Below, piece by piece: positions 1 to 4,888 of a DNA stretch of 5,254 nt. This stretch comes from an uncultured Roseburia sp. (GTDB taxonomy: Bacteria > Bacillota > Clostridia > Lachnospirales > Lachnospiraceae). The number at the start of each line of letters is the position of its first letter. Position 1 is the first letter of the stretch. The DNA is taken from positions 1 to 5,254 of the forward strand of contig CAJLGN010000134.1 in the NCBI GenBank assembly GCA_905206195.1, read 5' to 3'. Below the pieces are notes generated by a model. That model was not told the DNA's origin, made no database searches, and saw nothing but the letters and a program-made list of their open reading frames with translations. The translations under genes and the position numbers were made by a program.

Positions 1-776
1 ATAAACCCAACAGAGCTGATTTGTATCGTTGGGATCACAAAGATATCCACCTCACCTGCTGCCCCAAACATCGTCCGCATCGCCGCCAGCACGTACAGAG
101 CCACAGCGCACAAAAGCGTAGCAACCACAATGGATATCACATTATCCGCATGGCACTTCTTTTTCTCCGCGTGCAGTCGGTATCCCCTTTTCTTCCATCT
201 CTCAATATCCTCCAAAACCAGAAGGATCGAATCCTCCACCACGCCACCATACTCCTCCGCACTGGCGATAAGCTTGTGCACGACAGAGAGCTTTTTACAG
301 CCGTAATGCACTTCGATCATCCGAAGACTTTCTCCAATCACCCCCCGCACACTCCTGGGATTCCCCAGCTTCATGTGTAAAATCGCCGCATCGATGCAGC
401 TTCGCATCCGCCCATCTCCGAAAATCTCCCTGCTCTCTTTCAATGCACTCGCCACCTTACCGGTTTTCTGAAATGAGTATAACATCTGCTCCATGTAAGA
501 TGTCACATCGGAAAATCGCTTCTGTTCATACATCTTCTTGTACATATCCACCACCAGAACCGGAAGCGCCAACACTACAGCAGATACCACGACAAAAAAA
601 TGGATCGGTTTTAACTGGAACAATATCCCGACGGAACTGATCCCGGCCAATGCCCCAAGCATCAGAGCCACATGGGATTTCCATGAAAAATGATATCCGT
701 ATACATGAACCTCCCTCGCCAGATTCTTTGGATGCAACAGTTTTAAGCTCCACCACAGCCATCTCTTTTTCTTCAT
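1..776 (-). CDS. TadB-like type II secretion system F-domain membrane protein (partial, C-terminus beyond left edge)
   Basis: Reading the complement from an ATG at 776-774 gives 258 uninterrupted codons to the window edge, beginning MKKKRWLWWSLKLLH. Two hydrophobic segments lie near residues 36-55 and 58-77. A soluble, mostly helical stretch follows (about 80-205, with VTSYMEQMLYSFQKTGKVAS at 91-110), then a third membrane segment near 212-232. The sequence is still open at the edge. This layout, placed directly after a CpaF-type ATPase gene, fits the TadB/GspF platform family, in which a cytoplasmic four-helix domain sits between membrane segments and couples the ATPase to pilin assembly. 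The family is usually about 300 residues, so perhaps 50 are missing. The start abuts the ATPase stop (TAAATG) and has an AGAGGGG ribosome site inside the end of the ATPase gene, so translational coupling is likely. Family assignment rests on topology and context rather than on a catalytic motif. A TadC relative is the main alternative. Confidence 0.85.
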   Translation of the reverse strand, partial: MKKKRWLWWSLKLLHPKNLAREVHVYGYHFSWKSHVALMLGALAGISSVGILFQLKPIHFFVVVSAVVLALPVLVVDMYKKMYEQKRFSDVTSYMEQMLYSFQKTGKVASALKESREIFGDGRMRSCIDAAILHMKLGNPRSVRGVIGESLRMIEVHYGCKKLSVVHKLIASAEEYGGVVEDSILLVLEDIERWKKRGYRLHAEKKKCHADNVISIVVATLLCAVALYVLAAMRTMFGAAGEVDIFVIPTIQISSVGF

Positions 777-1841
777 TTATTTCCCCTCTTCCAAATACCT
801 CTCCCAATTGATACAGCAAAACGGATCGCCGATCCCGGCCTGCACAAATCTCTTTTTGATCTCCGGCGGGAGTTCCTCGCTGCGGAGTTTTCCATCCTCC
901 ATCAACATATACACCCGATTCTCACTCCCCCACCTACTATAGAAGCAGACCTGATCCATGTAGCGGTGGACTCTTCCGTCCGCGAGCCGGATGCGGCGTA
1001 TTAAGATTCCAACATTCACATACTGATAAATGCGGTTCTCCATCCGCTCTGCATCGCGGGTCTCACGCATCATATTCATAATGCGATCTGGGAGTTTCCT
1101 CACATCGTCCAGGTGGATTGTTGTAAACCCGTTGACCCCCGTACTCCACTGCTCCAGGAGCGAAATCACCTCCACGGATCTCGCCTCAGACAACATGAGC
1201 CACTTGGGGTTCTGCCTGAGGCTCGCCTTGATCGCATCAGTGTAATCAAACCCTGCTCCGATGCGAAGCTCCACCGTATCTGCCCCCGGATTGATCTCAC
1301 CGTAATGAATCTCCAGTGAATCCTCTATGGTGATGACCCGCTCCTCCCTCGGGATAAATCGCATAAAAAACTTTGCACATTCCGTCTTGCCAGCCCCCGG
1401 CTCGCCTCCGAACACAAAATTCATCCCAGCCAGCACACAATTCACCAGCAGATGAAGAACCCGCTCTGGACAATATTCCTCCTCGATCATCCCTCGTATG
1501 TCGCTCCGCACGATGGCGGGCGATTTGCGGATACAAATACTGATACCAGACGCCGCGGCAGAATCATGGATGATACTGATCCGAAGCTCTCTCGTATCCG
1601 CCTCCAGAATCTTATTCGCACTGTTGAATTGCTTGTTGACACAGTTTGAAATATTGTGGGTGAACGCGCTGATAAACTGCTGCGTGAGCTCCTCCTCTGC
1701 CCTGTATCTCCCCTTTTTTAAGTCTGTGATCCACAGTTCCTTCCCATTATAATCTACATCTGTCACAGACGGTTCCCCGAGATATCTCCAGAAAATCCCA
1801 AAATGCTCCTCCGTCGGCGCAAAAGTAATCATTTCCCCCAC
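777..1841 (-). CDS. CpaF/TadA-type secretion ATPase of a Tad/Flp pilus system
   Basis: This 354-residue protein is a GspE/PilT-superfamily ATPase, the cytoplasmic motor that powers Tad (Flp) pilus assembly. Visible motifs are a Walker A loop, GGEPGAGKT (residues 145-153, K152); an Asp box, ITIEDSLEIHY (170-180, E173 and D174); an arginine-containing LRQNP (208-212); a degenerate Walker B ending in the catalytic-type glutamate, WLMLSEAR (214-221, E219); and a His box, GFTTIHLDD (238-246, H243). The N-terminal domain of about 110 residues is short relative to classic CpaF proteins, which are usually 400-480 residues. The Walker A core (EPGAGKT rather than TGSGKT) and SEAR in place of GEVRG are divergent, but the key residues remain. 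The GTG start at 1841 is preferred because AGGAGGG lies 4 bases upstream. An ATG three codons later is the alternative. Its neighbours, a TadZ-like protein and a small membrane protein upstream and a TadB-like protein downstream, support the Tad assignment. Confidence 0.93.
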   Translation of the reverse strand: MGEMITFAPTEEHFGIFWRYLGEPSVTDVDYNGKELWITDLKKGRYRAEEELTQQFISAFTHNISNCVNKQFNSANKILEADTRELRISIIHDSAAASGISICIRKSPAIVRSDIRGMIEEEYCPERVLHLLVNCVLAGMNFVFGGEPGAGKTECAKFFMRFIPREERVITIEDSLEIHYGEINPGADTVELRIGAGFDYTDAIKASLRQNPKWLMLSEARSVEVISLLEQWSTGVNGFTTIHLDDVRKLPDRIMNMMRETRDAERMENRIYQYVNVGILIRRIRLADGRVHRYMDQVCFYSRWGSENRVYMLMEDGKLRSEELPPEIKKRFVQAGIGDPFCCINWERYLEEGK

Positions 1842-1845
1842 GTGT

Positions 1846-1852
1846 CCCTCCT
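1846..1852 (-). promoter_or_regulatory. ribosome binding site of the CpaF-type gene
   Basis: AGGAGGG on the minus strand sits 4 bases before the GTG at 1841 and 13 bases before the ATG at 1832, so it favours the GTG start. Its first bases overlap the TAG stop (1853-1851) of the small upstream gene. This arrangement lets ribosomes finishing the small gene load onto the ATPase message. Confidence 0.7.
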
Positions 1853-2015
1853 ATGCCAATCCGTTCATGCTGGAAAAGAAACCTGTCAGCGCATTTTTAA
1901 ACTCCTGCGCCACATATCCATCTTGAGACAGTGCCCCAACGATGATCGCCCCAAGCGCCAGCAGCACCACGACCGCCAGAATTGCATTTCCATAATGTTT
2001 CATAACCTGTTCCAT
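1851..2015 (-). CDS. 54-residue single-membrane-segment protein, candidate Flp-like pilin
   Basis: This short gene encodes 54 residues beginning MEQVMKHYGNAILAVVVLL, with one hydrophobic segment at about residues 11-29 and a small amphipathic tail containing FKNALTGFFSSMNG (39-52). A canonical AGGAGG at 2029-2024 lies 8 bases before the ATG. Size, a short positively charged leader ending in Gly9, a hydrophobic stretch directly after it and a location beside TadZ- and CpaF-type genes all match Flp pilins, which are about 50-70 residues before cleavage by a prepilin peptidase. The usual Glu at position +5 of the mature pilin is absent (Ala14 here), and the classic GxxxxEY signature is missing, so processing at Gly9 is an inference. 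It could instead be a minor pilus component or a small membrane accessory protein. That the gene is real is well supported by its SD, its open frame and its tight spacing to the ATPase gene. Confidence 0.8.
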   Translation of the reverse strand: MEQVMKHYGNAILAVVVLLALGAIIVGALSQDGYVAQEFKNALTGFFSSMNGLA

Positions 2016-2063
2016 AATGATTTCCTCCTTAATTTGTCATTTTTAAAAATAAATATGTTATTT

Positions 2064-2657
2064 TCATTTTTTGATTTGCTTTACTTCCCCTCCGACTTGC
2101 CCAGTCTCCGCAACTTTTAATAGCAATGCCGTGGACTCCCACAGGGCGCGAATAAACATCTCATTCTGAAAGCTCGTGGGATTTTTGTATTCTCTTTGGA
2201 TAAATTCGCCACTTTTCTGCATTACAAGTGCACGGCAAAATGCATTGCTGTGCGGTATGCCAGCCGTCCGATCTGGCTCCACTCTATACATCCGCTCCAG
2301 ATAGCGACAGTTGACCCTGGCCTCCTCCTGATATCCACCCAGCAGAAGCAACACATTCCTGGCGATATGCGCATGCTCCAGAAAAAAGCGCTTCACCTGC
2401 GCCTCCTCCTGCCTCAAGTTCACAACCACAAGGTCTGCGCGCCAGAGTATATGGCGTTTGCGCGAATCCAGTCCCGCGCCCATGTCATAGAGGTAAAATT
2501 CCGCCCGACGCCTCTTTTTTTGTACACCCGGCATAACCTCTGCGCTGCGGTGCATGGCGGACAGCATACCGGCGACGGCCAGCATGTGAGCCGACGTTCG
2601 ACTTCGGCGCTCCTCACCCCAAAATACGATATTCACAGGTGCTCTCCCTGCATCCAT
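2064..2657 (-). CDS. TadZ/CpaE-like pilus assembly protein with degenerate P-loop
   Basis: The protein has 197 residues from the ATG at 2657. Its N-terminus, VNIVFWGEERRSRTS followed by MLAVAG (residues 8-30), is laid out like the first strand, P-loop and helix of MinD/ParA-type ATPases, but the deviant Walker A lysines are missing and the loop reads GEERRSRTS. A later strand, ADLVVVNLRQ, and a strand-like RNVLLLLGGY followed by a tyrosine/arginine-rich stretch and a GIPHSN motif match the layout of TadZ proteins from Clostridia. TadZ marks the cell pole and recruits the Tad machinery. Relatives are known to have atypical ATPase sites, and the Eubacterium rectale TadZ has been characterised structurally. 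No receiver domain is present. It is the first substantial gene of the operon and lies 48 bp upstream of the pilin candidate. An alternative TTG start at 2675 adds six residues but has no SD. Weak sequence conservation makes the family call moderate. Confidence 0.72.
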   Translation of the reverse strand: MDAGRAPVNIVFWGEERRSRTSAHMLAVAGMLSAMHRSAEVMPGVQKKRRRAEFYLYDMGAGLDSRKRHILWRADLVVVNLRQEEAQVKRFFLEHAHIARNVLLLLGGYQEEARVNCRYLERMYRVEPDRTAGIPHSNAFCRALVMQKSGEFIQREYKNPTSFQNEMFIRALWESTALLLKVAETGQVGGEVKQIKK

Positions 2658-2746
2658 CGTATCCTCAAACTCCAAAAATTGGGAAAAATGAAATAATCCT
2701 GCCTGTCAAATGCATGATTATAAGATCTGTGGATCGTCTCTCTCAT
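2633..2746 (-). CDS. 37-residue leader ORF at the head of the Tad-like operon (hypothetical)
   Basis: An ATG at 2746 opens 37 codons (MRETIHRSYNHAFDRQ...) ending in TGA at 2635-2633, which overlaps the TadZ-like gene's ATG by 25 bases in another frame. A strong AAGGAGG (2763-2757) lies 10 bases upstream, slightly far but the only clear use for that sequence, because the TadZ-like frame is closed by a stop at 2708. The product is charged and aromatic, with no membrane segment and no family I recognise. It is the first ORF after the operon promoter. The most economical reading is a leader whose translation carries ribosomes into the TadZ-like start. Chance cannot be excluded for so short an ORF. 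Confidence 0.4.
   Translation of the reverse strand: MRETIHRSYNHAFDRQDYFIFPNFWSLRIRWMQGEHL
2663..2666 (-). promoter_or_regulatory. ribosome binding site deciding the start of the TadZ-like gene
   Basis: GAGG on the minus strand lies 5 bases before the ATG at 2657. The alternative in-frame TTG at 2675 has only AT-rich sequence upstream, and an in-frame TGA at 2708-2706 rules out any longer N-terminus. The ATG is therefore the better start. Confidence 0.5.
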
Positions 2747-2825
2747 CCTCGCGATACCTCCTTATTTCAACAGATGAAACAGGTGTGATATACAAACAAT
2801 CCACATATTTGAAAAAGATGATGTC

Positions 2826-2854
2826 ATTATACTTCGATGTTTTACGTCTGTAAA
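2826..2854 (-). promoter_or_regulatory. sigma-A type promoter of the Tad-like operon
   Basis: On the minus strand, TTTACA (2854-2849) and TATAAT (2831-2826) are separated by exactly 17 bases. The -10 is a perfect consensus match and the -35 matches at five of six positions. Transcription would start near 2819, giving a leader of about 70 bases before the first ORF. The only genes downstream on this strand are the Tad-like ones. Confidence 0.8.
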
Positions 2855-2857
2855 CAT
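2837..2857. promoter_or_regulatory. inverted repeat over the Tad-operon -35 box, candidate operator
   Basis: ATGTTT (2837-2842) and AAACAT (2852-2857) are perfect inverted arms. An alternative register pairs TTTAC (2841-2845) with GTAAA (2850-2854) around GTCT. The site covers the -35 box and part of the spacer, where a bound protein would block RNA polymerase. AT-rich DNA gives such repeats by chance fairly often, so this is tentative. Confidence 0.3.
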
Positions 2858-2923
2858 TTTTTTTAAAATTTGTCTTTTTTCACAAATTCCATGCTTTAAC
2901 TTCCCTTTTTTTTCTATTTCATT

Positions 2924-2929
2924 TATAAT
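2924..2929 (+). promoter_or_regulatory. candidate -10 box for the LacI-like/degV unit
   Basis: TATAAT on the plus strand lies 53 bases before the ATG at 2983. The hexamer 17 bases upstream, TTCCCT (2901-2906), matches the -35 consensus at only three positions, so the promoter may be weak or need an activator. It is the best plus-strand candidate in the divergent region. Confidence 0.5.
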
Positions 2930-2939
2930 AACAGGGAAC

Positions 2940-2964
2940 AAATCATTTGATTTTATTTGAATCA
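2940..2964. promoter_or_regulatory. clustered inverted repeats downstream of the plus-strand -10 box, candidate operator
   Basis: AAATCA (2940-2945) and TGATTT (2948-2953) form a perfect 6-bp palindrome with a 2-base spacer. A third half-site, AATCA, follows at 2960-2964. The palindrome starts 11 bases after the -10 box, near the expected transcription start, a usual place for a repressor site. No binding protein can be named. Confidence 0.3.
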
Positions 2965-2970
2965 TATTTC

Positions 2971-2975
2971 AGAGG
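2971..2975 (+). promoter_or_regulatory. ribosome binding site deciding the start of the LacI-like gene
   Basis: AGAGG lies 7 bases before the ATG at 2983. An in-frame TTG at 2947 would add 12 residues but has no comparable SD, and an in-frame TAA at 2929-2931 stops any longer extension. The ATG is the likely start, so the protein has no room for an N-terminal DNA-binding domain. Confidence 0.65.
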
Positions 2976-2982
2976 TACACAA

Positions 2983-3813
2983 ATGGCAAAGAGAAAATCA
3001 ATGCGTGCGATCGGTCTGATTCTTTCCAACGTCACAAACGACTTTTCCGGTTATCTCATGGAGCAGATGGAAAGACAGTTTACCGCAAATGGATACAAAT
3101 TGATCGTCACAACCACAAACCGCAGCGTTGCATCCGAGCGCGATATGTTAAAAATGTTTGGCCAAATCACCGATGGCATTCTCATTATTTCCGATGCGAT
3201 CTCTTACGAAGAACTCGCGGACTCCGTTCCCGATCACATCCCAGTCATCTTTTTAAACCGCAAGCCTCTTGGTTGTCCCCATACATGCATCATCGAGAAC
3301 AACTACGCTGCGGTCTTCCAGGCCGTTTTGTCCAACGCCACAAGTGGACATGATAAAATTGCACTGGTCTGCTCCAACCGAGAACTCTCCACAACAAAGG
3401 AGATCGTGAGCGCGTACAAGAGCGCAATGGAATCGACCGAAGCTGGTTTCCACGAAGATTGGATCTACTATACCGGCGTCGACGTGCCGGTTGATCCAAA
3501 GGCTCTGATATCGGACATCAAAGCGAAAGGCTGCCACGCAATTCTGACCGGCACACAGACGCTGACCAGAAAGTTCTGGGATCATCTGCTCGTCTGCGAC
3601 AGCCACAATCTCAATCCCCTGACTCTGATTGGATTTTCCAACAAGAATTCCGACAGCCAGTCACTCCTGAATTTTGATACCATCGCACAGCCCCTGCAGG
3701 AGTTGACTGAACTCTCCGTACAGCAAATGCTTTATCTCATCCACAATCCAGAGACTTTGGCACACGAATATTTTCTGAGAGGAACACTCCGCACACACAC
3801 GCTCAACCATTAA
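2983..3813 (+). CDS. LacI-type ligand-binding domain protein lacking the helix-turn-helix
   Basis: The 276-residue product is the type I periplasmic-binding-protein fold of LacI/GalR regulators. After a basic MAKRKSMR, it reads RAIGLILSNVTNDFSGYLM (residues 8-26), the first core strand and helix of LacI proteins. NGYKLIV (36-42), TDGILIIS (63-70), PVIFLNRK (87-94), TLIGFSN (214-220) and AQPLQELTELSVQQML (235-250) are recognisable core motifs, and FLRGTLR (264-270) is the usual C-terminal strand. The roughly 55-residue HTH and hinge that precede this core in LacI are absent, and an in-frame stop at 2929-2931 shows the gap is not a start misassignment. No signal peptide or lipobox is visible, so it is probably cytoplasmic. 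The downstream degV gene follows 26 bp after its stop with no terminator, implying co-transcription. It may be a stand-alone ligand sensor, a partner of another regulator or a decaying repressor. The ligand is unknown. Confidence 0.82.
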   Translation: MAKRKSMRAIGLILSNVTNDFSGYLMEQMERQFTANGYKLIVTTTNRSVASERDMLKMFGQITDGILIISDAISYEELADSVPDHIPVIFLNRKPLGCPHTCIIENNYAAVFQAVLSNATSGHDKIALVCSNRELSTTKEIVSAYKSAMESTEAGFHEDWIYYTGVDVPVDPKALISDIKAKGCHAILTGTQTLTRKFWDHLLVCDSHNLNPLTLIGFSNKNSDSQSLLNFDTIAQPLQELTELSVQQMLYLIHNPETLAHEYFLRGTLRTHTLNH

Positions 3814-3829
3814 AATTTAAATCATCGAC

Positions 3830-3834
3830 AGGAG
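3830..3834 (+). promoter_or_regulatory. ribosome binding site of degV
   Basis: AGGAG lies 5 bases before the ATG at 3840, inside the 26-bp gap after the LacI-like gene. It fixes the start and leaves no room for a separate promoter of usual size, supporting a shared transcript. Confidence 0.7.
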
Positions 3835-3839
3835 ATTTT

Positions 3840-4712
3840 ATGAAAAATTTTATTATCACAACAGACACCACCTCCGATTTGCCTGCAGACTATGTTGATG
3901 CACACCAGCTTGGCATGCTCTCTTTGACCTACACGCTCGGGGGTGACACCTACTCCTGGGAGCGTCCGCTCCCTGTAAAAGATTTTTATAATCGAATGCG
4001 GGAGGGCTCTCTCCCTACAACCTCGCAGGCCAACCCTGAGGAGGCTGCACTTCTTTTTGAGCGCATTATCCGCGAGCAGGATGCCGATATTCTCCACATT
4101 GCCTTTTCCTCCGGCCTCAGTGGCAGCTACAACAGTTGCCGTATCGCCGCGGAAGAGCTAGCCGAAAAATATCCCGACCACAAAATCGTCATCGTCGACT
4201 CCCTGTGCGCCTCGCTGGGCGAGGGGCTTCTCGTGCACAAGGCAGTCACAATGCGGGAAAATGGGGCATCTCTGGATGAAGTTGTCACTTGGCTGGAGGA
4301 GAACAAGCTCCACCTGACGCACAATTTTACAGTCGATGACCTCTTCCATCTTTACCGCGGAGGCCGTGTGTCGAAGGCCGCCGCTTTTGTGGGAACAATG
4401 ATCAACCTAAAGCCGATTCTTCACGTGGACAACGAAGGGCATCTGATTCCCCTCTCGAAAGTGCGCGGGCGCAAGAAATCTCTTATGGCACTGGTTGACG
4501 CCATGGAGCAGCAGGTGGGCTCCTGGAAAGATAAAAATGACATTATTTTTATCAGCCATGGAGACTGTGAGGAGGACGCGCAGTTTGTCGCCGATCTCAT
4601 CAAGAAGCGTATGGGGTATGACAGTTTTCTGATCAATTACGTCGGTCCCACCATCGGCTCACACACCGGTCCCGGCGTTGTGGCCCTCTTCTACATGGGA
4701 GACCACCGCTAA
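3840..4712 (+). CDS. DegV family fatty-acid-binding protein
   Basis: The 290-residue product is full length for the DegV family (about 280-290). These cytoplasmic proteins bind a long-chain fatty acid. In Firmicutes, the FakB members present it to the kinase FakA for phosphorylation and entry into phospholipid synthesis. Visible family motifs are ITTDTTSDLP near the start (residues 6-15), LPTTSQANPEE (58-68), HIAFSSGLSGSYNS, VIVDSLCASLGEG, DDLFHLYRGGRVS followed by GTMINLKPIL, KVRGRKKS and the C-terminal GPTIGSHTGPG. The Ser of TTSQ, the SSGLSGS loop and the GSHTGPG segment line the lipid head-group pocket in the family. No fakA-like gene is in the window, so whether it serves FakA or another role cannot be told. 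Its upstream partner is an HTH-less LacI-type protein. The stop is 9 bp before a long inverted repeat that probably terminates the transcript. Confidence 0.95.
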   Translation: MKNFIITTDTTSDLPADYVDAHQLGMLSLTYTLGGDTYSWERPLPVKDFYNRMREGSLPTTSQANPEEAALLFERIIREQDADILHIAFSSGLSGSYNSCRIAAEELAEKYPDHKIVIVDSLCASLGEGLLVHKAVTMRENGASLDEVVTWLEENKLHLTHNFTVDDLFHLYRGGRVSKAAAFVGTMINLKPILHVDNEGHLIPLSKVRGRKKSLMALVDAMEQQVGSWKDKNDIIFISHGDCEEDAQFVADLIKKRMGYDSFLINYVGPTIGSHTGPGVVALFYMGDHR

Positions 4713-4721
4713 AAATCACAT

Positions 4722-4875
4722 ATAAAAGGGGCTGTCCCAAAATGCCAATCTCATTCTTAGGTTCTGCACAGCTGCTACAAGAAACGGCTCGACGTAAATT
4801 TAACCTCGTCTCATTCTTGTAGCAGCTGCACAGAAATTGTAGATTGATACAGCATTTTGCGACAGCCCTTTTTAT
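4722..4875. repeat. 154-bp nested inverted-repeat element, MITE-like
   Basis: The outer arms, 4722-4745 and 4852-4875, match as inverted repeats at 22 of 24 positions and begin with ATAAAAGGGGCTGTC. The inner arms, 4762-4783 and 4814-4835, match at 20 of 22 and contain CAGCTGCTACAAGAA. A further pair, CAATCT (4746-4751) and AGATTG (4841-4846), joins them. The whole element can fold into one long hairpin with a loop near 4784-4813. No credible gene lies inside. GGGGCTGTCCCAAAA resembles the terminal repeats of several Firmicutes insertion sequences (ends of the type GGGnCTGTCnCAAAA), suggesting a non-autonomous element. Target-site duplications are not obvious, because the A/T flanks are themselves part of the symmetry. 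A 10-bp direct repeat, TCTCATTCTT, occurs at 4749-4758 and 4809-4818. Confidence 0.75.
4722..4875. terminator. probable bidirectional terminator between degV and purB
   Basis: The outer stem of the inverted repeat ends in GACAGCCCTTTTT on the plus strand and in GACAGCCCCTTTT on the minus strand, giving a GC-rich stem base followed by a U tract in both directions. It starts 10 bases after the degV stop codon and lies 13 bases after the purB stop, and no other terminator-like hairpin is present between these convergent genes. The stem is much longer than a normal intrinsic terminator, so efficiency is uncertain. Confidence 0.55.
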
Positions 4876-4888
4876 CATTCTATTAATT

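Noticed and set aside
526..819. 97-codon minus-strand frame across the ATPase/TadB junction
   Set aside because: It runs in a different frame from both genes, is glycine- and cysteine-rich and ends within the TadB-like gene. The continuous TadB-like frame from 776 to the left edge explains the DNA better.
2016..2041. Possible 5-bp stem (AATGA/TCATT) enclosing the SD of the small pilin-candidate gene
   Set aside because: The stem is only A-U rich and short with a 16-base loop, so it is unlikely to hide the ribosome site.
2196..2696. 166-codon open frame on the plus strand opposite the TadZ-like gene
   Set aside because: The product is rich in His, Cys and Pro with no recognisable domain and no good SD. 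It is the antisense shadow of the better supported minus-strand gene.
2765..2779. Small hairpin TTTCA-TCTGT-TGAAA (minus strand) just upstream of the leader ORF SD
   Set aside because: A five-pair, mostly A-T stem with no competing structure visible is too weak to call a riboswitch or attenuator.
2762..2965. 67-codon minus-strand frame in the divergent region
   Set aside because: It spans the -35 and -10 boxes of the Tad-operon promoter, and its composition follows the AT-rich DNA.
3253..3606. 117-codon minus-strand frame inside the LacI-like gene
   Set aside because: It is antisense to a clear LacI-type core and shows no domain features.
4633..4878. 81-codon minus-strand frame across the palindromic element and the degV 3' end
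   Set aside because: It is an open frame through repeat DNA with no SD and no family resemblance.
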